Shown: positions 34,156-42,315 of the stretch, piece after piece
Layout of the letters: the number at the start of each line of letters is the position of its first letter
Position numbering within the stretch: position 1 is the first letter of the stretch
Assembly: GCA_964350265.1 (NCBI GenBank)
Contig: CAYGJZ010000008.1
Span: forward strand, 16,750-80,749
From: BQJD01 sp964350265
Lineage (GTDB): Bacteria > Pseudomonadota > Gammaproteobacteria > Arenicellales > CAJQKF01
Length of the DNA: 64,000 nucleotides
Direction: 5' to 3'
Made by a program: the position numbers and the translations under genes
Notes under the pieces: generated by a model
The model's database searches: none
Told to the model about the DNA's origin: nothing
Seen by the model: only the letters and a program-made list of their open reading frames with translations

Positions 34156-35011
34156 CCATGCCCGGGAACGCCATCGGCGCGCGACGGAGCGGCCGGAAGT
34201 GTCCATCCTGGTCAACGGCTACAACGGCGAGCGCTACCTCGGCGAGGCCCTGGACAGCGTCCTCGCGCAGACCTTCGGCGACTGGGAGCTGGTCTTCTGG
34301 GACAACCAGTCCACCGACGGCACCGCCGACATCGTGCGGGCCGCGGACGATGCGCGTATCCGCTACCACTACGCGCCGAGTCATACCCACCTCGGCGCCG
34401 CCCGCCGGGCCGCGCAGGGCTTGCTGCGTGGCCGCTGGATTGCCATCCTCGACGTCGACGACCTGTGGCGGCCGGACAAGCTGCGAAAGCAGCTCGCCGC
34501 CGCCGCCGCGATGCCGGGCGCGGGCTTCGTCTATGCCCAGGTCGCGGTGCGCGACGAGTCCGGCGGCGATGCCGCCCGCGACCACGTGTTCAGCCGCATG
34601 GCCGGGCAGGAACTGCCCTCCGGCAACCTGTATCCTCGGCTGCTGCGCGGCAACTTCATCAGCGTACCCTCGCTGCTGCTGGATGCCGGGGCCTTTTTCG
34701 AGGTTGGCGGCTTTTCCGGTCGCTACCCGGTGATGGAGGACTACCGCATCACCCTGAACATCGCCCGCCGCTACCCGGTGGCGGTGGTCAACGAGCCGTT
34801 GTGCGAATATCGGATCCATGGCGGCAACCGCTCCGCGGGCGGCGCCATCGACAATTTCGAGGACCTGGCCATCCTGCGCGAGCTGCTGCCGGATCGTCGC
34901 GCGGCCATGGCCATGCCCAGGGTCGTTGCCCGGCACTTCCTGCGCTGCGCCAGGGAGCGCCGCTGGCCGCGCTTCGGTGGCCTGCTCGGGGCCATGGCGC
35001 GGCCATCGTAG
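34148..35011 (+). CDS. Glycosyltransferase family 2 (GT-A)
   Basis: 287 residues. VSILVNGYNGERYLGEALDS at the N-terminus, the DNQSTDGTADIV loop, the DVDDLWRPDKL metal-binding DxD-like motif and VMEDYRITLNIAR (acceptor-side ED) are typical GT2 elements. No membrane helix is seen. Likely adds one sugar of the repeat unit at the cytosolic membrane face. An 85-bp gap to the KdsA-family gene follows, among the longer gaps of the locus. Confidence 0.9.
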   Translation: MASHARERHRRATERPEVSILVNGYNGERYLGEALDSVLAQTFGDWELVFWDNQSTDGTADIVRAADDARIRYHYAPSHTHLGAARRAAQGLLRGRWIAILDVDDLWRPDKLRKQLAAAAAMPGAGFVYAQVAVRDESGGDAARDHVFSRMAGQELPSGNLYPRLLRGNFISVPSLLLDAGAFFEVGGFSGRYPVMEDYRITLNIARRYPVAVVNEPLCEYRIHGGNRSAGGAIDNFEDLAILRELLPDRRAAMAMPRVVARHFLRCARERRWPRFGGLLGAMARPS

Positions 35012-35096
35012 GAACTTGAGGACAGGGTCGGCCGGTGCGCCGGGCGTGGTCAGCATTTCTTTCAATCGTTCATCGAGGTGAACCGGATAACGTGTT

Positions 35097-35966
35097 ATGA
35101 GTAAACAGGTAATCGTAGGCGGTGGCGCGGTGCGCACCGCGCAGATCGGTGGCACCGACAAGTTGTGCATCATCGCCGGCCCGTGTGCCATCGAGAGCGA
35201 GTCGCACGCCCTGGAAATGGCCGAGCGGATCGCCGAGATCACCGAGCGGGTGGGTGTTTCGCTCATCTACAAGTCCTGCTTCGACAAGGACTGCCGCTCG
35301 TCGCCGGATTCCTTCCACGGCTGCGGCATCGACTCGGGCCTGGGCATCCTGGAGAAGGTCCGCCAGCAGGTCGGCGTGCCGGTGGTGACCGACGTCAGCA
35401 ACGTCGAGTGGGTGGATCGCACCGCCGAGGTGGTGGACATGCTGCAGATTCCCGCCTACCTGTGCCGACAGACGCACCTGCTGCGCGCCTGCGCCCGCAC
35501 CGGCAAGCCGCTGCACCTGAAGAAGGGCCAGTTCATGAACCCGCGCAACATGAAGAACTCGCTGGCCAAGATCTACCGCGAGGACAACCAGCAGGTGGTG
35601 CTGTGCGATCGCGGCACCTTCTTCGGCTACGAGGACCTGGTCAACGACATGCGCTCGTTGATCATCATGCGCGAACTGGGCACCCCGGTCAGCTACGATG
35701 CCACCCACTCCATCCAGCAGCCCACCGGCAGCGGCAGCGTTTCCCAGGGCCTGCGCGAGTTCATCCCGGCACTGGTGCGGGCGGCCTGCGGCGTCGGCGT
35801 CGATGCCATCTTCATGGAAGTGCACGACAATCCCAACCGCGCGCTCAGCGACCCGGCCACCCAGCTCGACATCCGGTTTCTCGAGAACATCCTGCGCCAG
35901 GCGGTGGACATCTCCGCGGTGATGCGCGAAACGTCGCGCAACCATCCCACCGAAGGCCTGTCCTGA
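35097..35966 (+). CDS. KdsA-family (KDO-8-phosphate synthase-like) PEP aldolase, divergent active site
   Basis: 289 residues, close in length to KdsA (284). Condenses PEP with a phosphosugar. Metal-dependent type: Cys30 in IIAGPCAIES. The fold elements YLCRQTHLLRA, LKKGQFMNP and VVLCDRGTFFGYEDLVNDM match KdsA. Three motifs invariant in known KdsA are changed: KANRSS is KDCRSS (64-69), S(F/Y)RGPG is SFHGCG (72-77), and DVHE is DVSN. These residues surround the arabinose-5-phosphate site, so the sugar substrate may differ. It heads a three-gene group with 36007 and 36702. Confidence 0.85.
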   Translation: MSKQVIVGGGAVRTAQIGGTDKLCIIAGPCAIESESHALEMAERIAEITERVGVSLIYKSCFDKDCRSSPDSFHGCGIDSGLGILEKVRQQVGVPVVTDVSNVEWVDRTAEVVDMLQIPAYLCRQTHLLRACARTGKPLHLKKGQFMNPRNMKNSLAKIYREDNQQVVLCDRGTFFGYEDLVNDMRSLIIMRELGTPVSYDATHSIQQPTGSGSVSQGLREFIPALVRAACGVGVDAIFMEVHDNPNRALSDPATQLDIRFLENILRQAVDISAVMRETSRNHPTEGLS

Positions 35967-36006
35967 ACCCCGTACAACGTCCAGACCGACGAGGTCCCAG
36001 AAGCGA

Positions 36007-36699
36007 ATGCGTACCGTACTGATTCCCGCGAAGAAGAAAAGCAAGCGTATCCCGAGCAAGAACCTGCAGATGCTTGGCGAGGTGTCGCTGATCGAGCGCT
36101 GCGTGATGAAGGTCATGAAGTGCAAGAACATCGACCGCATCGTGGTGGACACCGACTCGGAAGACGTCATCGCCATGTGCCAGCGCCATGCCGCCAGCGA
36201 TTCGCGCGTCGAGGGCCGGCAACGCAGCACCGAACTGCTCGGCGACGACGTCGGCACACCACAGCTTTGCGTGCACCTGCTCGAGCACGAGCCGACCATC
36301 GAGTTCCTCGGCATCATGCACAGCACCGCGCCGTTCCTGAAGGCAAGCACCATCGACAAGTGCATCGAGACCTTCGTCAGCGGCCGCAACGAGTACGACA
36401 GCCTGTTCACCGTCGAGGCGCTGCACGACTACCTGTGGAAGGATCGCCCGCTGAACTTCAACGTCGACTGCCGCACCAGCACCGACAATGTCGATCTCTA
36501 CTACAAGCTGACCGGCGGTTTCTTCATGTCGACCCGCGGTCACATCCTGGAAACCAAGTCGTTCATCGGCAAGAACCCGATCATCTACCCGGTCGCGGTG
36601 CTCGAGTCGCTGGACATCAACTACCCCGATGAACTGGAACTTGCGCGCATGATCGAAGAGGGCCTGGCGGCCCGCGGCAAGTCCGAACTGGGAATGTAA
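36007..36699 (+). CDS. NeuA-like cytidylyltransferase with atypical P-loop
   Basis: 230 residues. The NeuA-type nucleotidyltransferase fold is visible, but the usual IPARGGSKGIPGKN loop reads IPAKKKSKRIPSKN: the Gly-Gly is replaced by Lys-Lys. RIVVDTDSED, FLGIMHSTAPFLKAST and SLDINYPDELELAR (with Asp residues for metal) keep the family layout. It follows the KdsA-like gene by 40 bp and probably activates that product with CTP, in the place of KdsB; KdsB itself is not in the window. The changed loop may alter the nucleotide or sugar preference. Confidence 0.82.
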   Translation: MRTVLIPAKKKSKRIPSKNLQMLGEVSLIERCVMKVMKCKNIDRIVVDTDSEDVIAMCQRHAASDSRVEGRQRSTELLGDDVGTPQLCVHLLEHEPTIEFLGIMHSTAPFLKASTIDKCIETFVSGRNEYDSLFTVEALHDYLWKDRPLNFNVDCRTSTDNVDLYYKLTGGFFMSTRGHILETKSFIGKNPIIYPVAVLESLDINYPDELELARMIEEGLAARGKSELGM

Positions 36700-36701
36700 A
36701 C

Positions 36702-37370
36702 GTGAACGAGAAGATCAAGCAGTTGAACCCGTCGGTGGTCTACGACGTGATGACCTACGACATCAAGTGGCCCGGCCAGTTCATGCTCTCCAACGAGATC
36801 GGCCTGCGCACCGGCACCGCCATCTGCGGACGCGCCTTCACCGTGCAGGGCAAGTACACGCCGAACCGGCTGGCCGAGTACCGCGAACGCGCCGTGGTCA
36901 TCGACATGCTCGAGGCCATGGAGGAGGGCGTGATCGAGGTGCTGCAGCCGAACTACACCGGCCCGCTCGGCTCCTGGGGTGATTTCACCGCCACCCTGGT
37001 CAAGCACTACGGCTGCGTCGGCGCGGTGGTGGATGGCAACACCCGCGACCTGGCCGGCCTGCGCGAGATGAACTACCCGCTCTACTGCCGGGGCACCAGC
37101 CTGGTCAACGGCTTCGGCAGCGGCTGGCAGATCGACAACTTCCAGCAGGACATCATCATGCCCGGGCCGCTGGGCATGCCGGTCAACGTCTCGCCCGGCG
37201 ACTACGTGGTCGGCAACGAGGACGGCGTGGTGATCGTGCCCGCGGACATCATCGACGACGTCGCCGGCCATGCCGCCAGGCGTCTCGCCCGCGAGGAAGA
37301 GCTGAAGGCGGAACTGGCCGGCGGCAAGCTCACCCGCGAGTACCTGAAGACCACCATCTTCGACTGGTAG
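36702..37370 (+). CDS. RraA/HMG-CHA-aldolase-family protein (DlpA-like)
   Basis: 222 residues from a GTG 2 bp after the preceding stop. Superfamily of RraA and class II pyruvate aldolases (4-hydroxy-4-methyl-2-oxoglutarate aldolase). The active-site segment GAVVDGNTRD (107-116) keeps the Arg115-Asp116 pair that binds substrate and metal in the aldolases, and LGSWGDFTATLVKHYGCVG precedes it as usual. It is therefore more likely an enzyme than an RNase E inhibitor. Relatives called DlpA occur in LPS loci of Legionella. In this operon it may make, cleave or proof-read a 2-keto-3-deoxy acid. Confidence 0.82.
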   Translation: MNEKIKQLNPSVVYDVMTYDIKWPGQFMLSNEIGLRTGTAICGRAFTVQGKYTPNRLAEYRERAVVIDMLEAMEEGVIEVLQPNYTGPLGSWGDFTATLVKHYGCVGAVVDGNTRDLAGLREMNYPLYCRGTSLVNGFGSGWQIDNFQQDIIMPGPLGMPVNVSPGDYVVGNEDGVVIVPADIIDDVAGHAARRLAREEELKAELAGGKLTREYLKTTIFDW

Positions 37371-37386
37371 CCCCGGCAAGACCCCG

Positions 37387-39162
37387 TTGACGGAGGCGCC
37401 GACCACCGTCATCGACCTGGCCAGGCAGCCGCTGGCGGTGGCCGACGGGCGTCGCCTGGATGCCCTGGCCGCGGCCCACCGGCGGGACTTCGTCGACTTC
37501 GTCGACCGCCTGGTCGACCAGGACCAGCTGCGTCGAAGCGGCGCCTGGCTGGACTGGTGGGTCAGCGGAACCGCCAGCCGCCACTTCGAGCTGTCGCCGC
37601 TGTTCCGCCGCTTGATGCTGTTGCTGCTGTGCCGTGAGCGCCTGGCCGGGAGCGACGGCCCGGTGCGGGTGCGGGTGGACGATGGCGTGCTGGCCGGCCT
37701 GGTGCGCCAGTTGGCGCCGGCCGGGCGCGACCTGGTGGTGGTCGATGCCAGCCGTTCGGTGGGCGGCATGCTGCGCCGCCTGCGCGGCATCCTGTCGCCC
37801 TGGCGCTCGATGCTGCGTCTCGCCCTCGACGTCGTCGTCGTCCGTCTTTGCGCGCGGCTCGCCGGTGCCGGCCCGGCGCTGCCGGACATCTCCCCGCTGG
37901 TCCTGCTGGACAGTTTCTCGCTGCCGGCGGCGCCGGCCACGGATCGCTACTACCCGGGGCTGTCGGACTGCCTGCCCGCGGCGCTGGCCCGGCGTACCGT
38001 GCTGGTGCCGCAGTTTCACGGCTACCGTCCCGGCCAGTTGCCGGCGGCGGTGCGCGCCTTGGCGCGGGCGCCCGGGCCCTGCCTGCTCAAGGAACGCGTG
38101 CTCACCGCCGCTGATCTTGGCTGGGCCTTCGCCCACCTGTTGCGCCGGCGACGCATCCGCACGCGCGAGACCATGTTCGCGGGCATCGATGTCGCCGCCC
38201 TGGTGCGGGCCGACCTGCGCGCCCCGGCCGGCTTTCGCTGCGCCGTGCAGGGACTGCTCAACGCCCGCTTCGCCCATCGCCTGGCACGTCGCCAGGTGGC
38301 GGTGGAATGCGTCGTGGACTGGTTCGAGAACCACCCGCTGGACCGCGGCTGGAATGCCGGCTTCCGCACCGCCTTTGCCGCCGGGCAGGCGCCGCGCACG
38401 GTGGGCTACGTCGGCTACTATCCCTCCTTCGATGCCGCCCGCCCGAGCCGCGGCGAGGACCGTGCCGGGGTGTTGCCGGCGCGCCTGTGCGTGATGGGCG
38501 AGGCCATCGGCGGGGAACTCGACGAATTCCATGGCGCGCTGCCCTGGCGGGTGGGTCCGGCGCTTCGCTACCCGGCATTGTCGCGGCCGCTGGTCGCCGC
38601 GCCGGAAGCGGCCGGGACCGCGGGCGACGCGGTACTGGTGGTGCTGCCCTACGACGCCGGCCTGGCCGGCTTCCTGCTGGCGACGGTGGCCGAGGCGGCG
38701 CGCCACAGCCCGGCCACCTTCCTGGTGAAACCGCATCCGGCCAACCCGATGGCTGCGGCGCTGGCCGCGGTCACCGCAGCGCGGGACAACCTGCGCGCGC
38801 ACCACGGCGCCCTGCAGGCCCTGGCCGGGCCCGGTGGGGTGGTCGTCGGTGGACCGGTGGCGACCTCCACGCTGGAGGTGCTCGCCCAGGGCGCCCGGTG
38901 CATTGCGCTGGCGCCGCCCGGCGAGCACTGGCGGCATCGGCCGCCACGGGCCTTGCCCGACGGCGCGGTGCACACCTGCGACGATGCCGACTCGCTGCTG
39001 CGCGCGCTGGACGAGGTGCGCTGCGCGGACCCTTCCCGGGCCATGGACGACCGCGCCGTTGCCGGCGTCGTCCGGGCCCGCTTCTTCGCGCCGGTAAATG
39101 ACCGCGCGGCGCTGGCATTGCTCGGACTCGACGAGGAGTCCGGGTCGCCACCTGATCACTGA
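37387..39162 (+). CDS. Putative surface carbohydrate transferase, unassigned large GT-B-like protein
   Basis: 591 residues from a TTG 16 bp after the RraA-like gene; no ATG or GTG lies near the start of the conserved-looking region. Not recognised with certainty. The middle has ECVVDWFENHPLDRGWNAGFR and VGYVGYYPSFDA, and the C-terminal lobe has FLVKPHPANPMAAALAAV and VGGPVATSTLEVLAQGARCI. The pattern resembles large proteins described as surface carbohydrate biosynthesis proteins, which have a GT-B-type C-terminus. N-terminal residues 1-120 are rich in Leu and Arg without a clear membrane helix. A ulosonate transferase role is possible from the position. Confidence 0.6.
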   Translation: MTEAPTTVIDLARQPLAVADGRRLDALAAAHRRDFVDFVDRLVDQDQLRRSGAWLDWWVSGTASRHFELSPLFRRLMLLLLCRERLAGSDGPVRVRVDDGVLAGLVRQLAPAGRDLVVVDASRSVGGMLRRLRGILSPWRSMLRLALDVVVVRLCARLAGAGPALPDISPLVLLDSFSLPAAPATDRYYPGLSDCLPAALARRTVLVPQFHGYRPGQLPAAVRALARAPGPCLLKERVLTAADLGWAFAHLLRRRRIRTRETMFAGIDVAALVRADLRAPAGFRCAVQGLLNARFAHRLARRQVAVECVVDWFENHPLDRGWNAGFRTAFAAGQAPRTVGYVGYYPSFDAARPSRGEDRAGVLPARLCVMGEAIGGELDEFHGALPWRVGPALRYPALSRPLVAAPEAAGTAGDAVLVVLPYDAGLAGFLLATVAEAARHSPATFLVKPHPANPMAAALAAVTAARDNLRAHHGALQALAGPGGVVVGGPVATSTLEVLAQGARCIALAPPGEHWRHRPPRALPDGAVHTCDDADSLLRALDEVRCADPSRAMDDRAVAGVVRARFFAPVNDRAALALLGLDEESGSPPDH

Positions 39163-39179
39163 CGAGGACGACGACACCC

Positions 39180-40289
39180 ATGGCAGACAAGCAACAGGCA
39201 CTGTTCGGCGACGTGTTCCGCGGCCGCCGTGTGCTGATCACCGGGCACACCGGCTTCAAGGGCAGCTGGCTTTGCCACTGGCTCGACCAGCTCGGCGCCA
39301 GCGTCACCGGGCTGTCCATCGACATCCCCACCGAGCCGGCCCACTTCGAGGTCTCCGGTCTGGCCGGCGCGCTTGCCGACCACCGCGGCGACGTCCGCGA
39401 CATCGATGCCCTCGCCGACCTGGTGGCGCAGGCCAGGCCCGACTTCGTCTTTCATCTCGCCGCCCAGGCCCTGGTCAAGCGTTCCTACGACGACCCGGTG
39501 GGCACCCTGTCCACCAACGTGCTGGGCACCGCCAACGTGCTCGACGCGGTGCGACGGGCGGACCGGCCCTGCGTGCTGGTCTGCATCACCAGCGACAAGT
39601 GCTACGACAACGTGGAATGGATCTGGGGCTACCGGGAAACCGACCGGTTGGGCGGCGCCGATCCCTACAGCGCGTCCAAGGGCGCGGCGGAGCTGGCCAT
39701 TCGCAGCTTCGTGGATTCCTACCTGCGCGGTGATTCGCCGGTGCGGGTGGGTGTGGGCCGCGCCGGCAACGTCATCGGTGGTGGAGACTGGGCCGCCGAC
39801 CGGCTGGTGCCCGACTGCATGCGCAGCTGGGCGGGCGGTCGGCAGGTGGAGATCCGCCGGCCCGAGGCGACCCGGCCCTGGCAGCACGTGCTCGAACCGC
39901 TGAGCGGCTACCTGCTGCTGGCGCAACGGCTGCATGAAGATGCCGCGCTGCACGGCGAGGCCTTCAACTTCGGTCCCCACGGCGACAGCATCAACACCGT
40001 GCGCTCGGTGCTCGACGCCCTGTCCCACAACTTCGAGCAGGCGAGCTGGCACGACGTGTCCGCGGGTGAACATGCCCCCGAGGCGGGGCTGTTGAAGCTC
40101 AACTGCGACAAGGCCCTGGCCCATCTCGGCTGGCGCGCCACCCTGGACTTCGACGAGACCATCGCCATGACCGCGCACTGGTACCGCCGGTACTACGGGG
40201 AAGGCGGCGACATGCGCGGCTTCACCCGGGAACAGGTCCACCGCTATACCGCCTTGGCCAGCGAGCGAGGCGCCTGCTGGACCCGTTGA
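39180..40289 (+). CDS. rfbG: CDP-glucose 4,6-dehydratase RfbG
   Basis: 369 residues, NAD-bound SDR that converts CDP-glucose to CDP-4-keto-6-deoxyglucose. GHTGFKGSWLCHWLDQLGA, HLAAQALVKRSYDDP, CITSDKCYDN and DPYSASKGAAEL (catalytic Tyr-x3-Lys), followed by RAGNVIGGGDWAADRLVPD, are diagnostic for the RfbG branch. It continues the pathway of RfbF at 32468. No RfbH-type 3-dehydrase is present, so a 6-deoxy rather than 3,6-dideoxy CDP-hexose is expected from the genes in the window. It overlaps the next start (TGATG). Confidence 0.95.
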   Translation: MADKQQALFGDVFRGRRVLITGHTGFKGSWLCHWLDQLGASVTGLSIDIPTEPAHFEVSGLAGALADHRGDVRDIDALADLVAQARPDFVFHLAAQALVKRSYDDPVGTLSTNVLGTANVLDAVRRADRPCVLVCITSDKCYDNVEWIWGYRETDRLGGADPYSASKGAAELAIRSFVDSYLRGDSPVRVGVGRAGNVIGGGDWAADRLVPDCMRSWAGGRQVEIRRPEATRPWQHVLEPLSGYLLLAQRLHEDAALHGEAFNFGPHGDSINTVRSVLDALSHNFEQASWHDVSAGEHAPEAGLLKLNCDKALAHLGWRATLDFDETIAMTAHWYRRYYGEGGDMRGFTREQVHRYTALASERGACWTR

Positions 40290-41218
40290 TGTCGACGCCG
40301 GAGTTGTCCATCGTCATCGTCAACTACAACCTGTCCGCCTCGCTGCGCGACTGCCTGGACTCCATTGGCCGATGCGGCGACCGGCTTGCCCGCGGCGTGT
40401 TCGAGGTGGTGGTGGTGGACAACCATTCCAGCGAGGCCGACTGGCCCGTGTTGCGCGAGGCCCTGCGCGATTCGCCGGTGCAGGTGCTGCAGCGGCAGGA
40501 CAACGGTGGCTTCGGCGCTGCCTGCAATGACGGTGCACGGGTCGCCAAGGGGCGCCTGCTGTGCTTTCTCAATCCCGATACCCGGGTGCCGACGGACTTC
40601 GCCGAGGCCGCCATCGGCCACCTCGCTGCCACGCCATCGGCCATCGTCGGCCTGCGCACCCACCGTGGCCGCTGGCTCGACTACTCCGCCGGGCCGTTGC
40701 CCAACCTGCTGCTCGAGTGCCTCGGCGTGCTGCTGGTCGGCCGTTACCTGGAGGCGGCCTGGATGCGCCTGCGCGGCCGGCTGCGCGGCGGCGTGCTGAC
40801 CGTGGGATGGTGCATGGGTGCCTGCCTGTTCCTGCATCGCGACACCTTCGATGCCCTCGGCGGCTTCGACGAGGACTACTTCCTGTACTTCGAGGAAGTG
40901 GACCTGTGTCACCGCCTGCACGATGCCGGCGGCGTGGTGATCTACGATCCCGACGCCGCCATCGAGCACGTCGGCGGTGCCGCCGGGCGGCGCGACTATG
41001 CCAGCTTCACCGAGCGCTTCTACCGCGGCAAGCAGACCTACTTCGCCAAGCGGCATGATGGCTGGCGCCGCCGCGCCGGCCTGGCCCTGGTGCGGGCACA
41101 GGTGCGTGCCCAGCAACTGGCCTGGTCCCTGCTCGGCGCCGGCGGCCACCCGCGCGCGGCGGCCAAGCTGCGCGGCCTGGCCGCCGCGCTGGCCGTTTCG
41201 CCGTCGCAGGCACGATGA
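40289..41218 (+). CDS. Glycosyltransferase family 2, rhamnosyltransferase-like
   Basis: 309 residues. LSIVIVNYNLSASLRDCLDS, VVVVDNHSSEADW, NGGFGAACNDG and FLNPDTRVP (DxD-like) form the GT-A core. CMGACLFLHRDTFDALGGFDEDYFLYFEEVDLC-type sequence in the second half (key residues Asp and Glu of the ED..D motif near 190-205) is the pattern of dTDP-rhamnosyl and related deoxyhexosyl transferases. Coming directly after RfbG, it could use the CDP-deoxysugar. The ATG at 40289 overlaps the RfbG stop. Confidence 0.9.
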   Translation: MSTPELSIVIVNYNLSASLRDCLDSIGRCGDRLARGVFEVVVVDNHSSEADWPVLREALRDSPVQVLQRQDNGGFGAACNDGARVAKGRLLCFLNPDTRVPTDFAEAAIGHLAATPSAIVGLRTHRGRWLDYSAGPLPNLLLECLGVLLVGRYLEAAWMRLRGRLRGGVLTVGWCMGACLFLHRDTFDALGGFDEDYFLYFEEVDLCHRLHDAGGVVIYDPDAAIEHVGGAAGRRDYASFTERFYRGKQTYFAKRHDGWRRRAGLALVRAQVRAQQLAWSLLGAGGHPRAAAKLRGLAAALAVSPSQAR

Positions 41219-42315
41219 ACCCAGACGTCGACATCAACCTGCTGTGCCTGCGCAGCGAGTCGCCCACCGGCATCGAGGCCTATGCCCGGGTGGTGATCGG
41301 CACCATCCCGCTGCCCGGCGACTGCCGGCCGCGGGTGTTTCTGCCCGAGGGGTTGGCGGTGGGAGAGGCGCTGGGAAGCGTGGCCGGCGAGGCAGGCGAC
41401 CACCGCCACCTGCTGCGTCACCACCCGCGCCTGGACACGGTCCGCCTGCCGCGCAGGCCGACGGCACTGCGCATCCTGCGCGAGATGCTCTACCTGTCCT
41501 GGCGTTGCCGGTCGACCCCGGTGGTGCTGTCGGTGAACAACTTCGGCCCGCTGTTCGGCGGTCGTGGCCAGCGTCGTCTGGTGGTGGTGCACGATGTCTG
41601 GTTCCTGTCCGCGGCCTACAATGGTTCGCGCCTGGCGAAGTGGTTGTTCGCCCGGCTGATCCGCAGCCAGCTCCGCCGCACCCACCACGTGTTCACGCCC
41701 ACCGAACATTCGCGCGAGGAGATCGTCCGCTACACCGGCTTCCCGCGCGCGCGCATCACGGTGACGCCGCTGCGCGTGGAGCAGGCGCCGCCAGCGGGCG
41801 AGGACGCCGGCTTCTTCCTGCTGGTGGGCTCGTCGCGGCCGAACAAGAACGTGCTCGCCGCGGTGCGTGGCCATGCCCGCTACCGCGCCGAAGGCGGTGT
41901 TCGGCCGCTGGTGATCATCGGTCCCTACGACGATGCCTTCCGCGCGCAGATCCTGGCCGAGGGCGACGGTGGCGTGGTCATCGCCGGCTACGTGAACGAA
42001 GCCGAGAAGTGGCGGCTGGTAGGCAGTTGCCACGCGCTCCTGTTTCCCTCCCTGTACGAAGGCTTCGGCATCCCGGTGATCGAGGCGCAGGCCATGGGGC
42101 GGCCGGTGCTGGTCTCCCGCGGCACCAGCTGCGAGGAACTGGCCGGCGACCACGGCGTGGTGGTGGACGGCAGCCGCGTCGAGGACATTGCCCGTGGCTG
42201 CCACGCGCTGGATCGCCTGGCACCCGTCGCGGTGACCGTTGGCGATGCGCAGGTCGGTGCCAGCGACGGCGGGCGGTGCATCGCCGGGCAGCTCTGCGCG
42301 GGGATCGAGCGATGA
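41215..42315 (+). CDS. Glycosyltransferase family 4 (GT-B)
   Basis: 366 residues, ATGA overlap with the previous gene. VVVHDVWFLSAAYNGSRLAK and FTPTEHSREEIVRYTG in the acceptor lobe; LLVGSSRPNKNVLAAVRGHA, FPSLYEGFGIPVIEAQAMG (Glu-x7-Glu signature) and RPVLVSRGTSCEELAG in the donor lobe. This pattern is common for mannosyl and other retaining transferases of O-antigen loci. Overlaps the next gene by 4 bp. Confidence 0.9.
   Translation: MNPDVDINLLCLRSESPTGIEAYARVVIGTIPLPGDCRPRVFLPEGLAVGEALGSVAGEAGDHRHLLRHHPRLDTVRLPRRPTALRILREMLYLSWRCRSTPVVLSVNNFGPLFGGRGQRRLVVVHDVWFLSAAYNGSRLAKWLFARLIRSQLRRTHHVFTPTEHSREEIVRYTGFPRARITVTPLRVEQAPPAGEDAGFFLLVGSSRPNKNVLAAVRGHARYRAEGGVRPLVIIGPYDDAFRAQILAEGDGGVVIAGYVNEAEKWRLVGSCHALLFPSLYEGFGIPVIEAQAMGRPVLVSRGTSCEELAGDHGVVVDGSRVEDIARGCHALDRLAPVAVTVGDAQVGASDGGRCIAGQLCAGIER

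Noticed and set aside
36007..36699. Assignment of this gene as kdsB
   Set aside because: Its N-terminal loop and overall layout follow NeuA rather than KdsB, despite the neighbouring KdsA-like gene.
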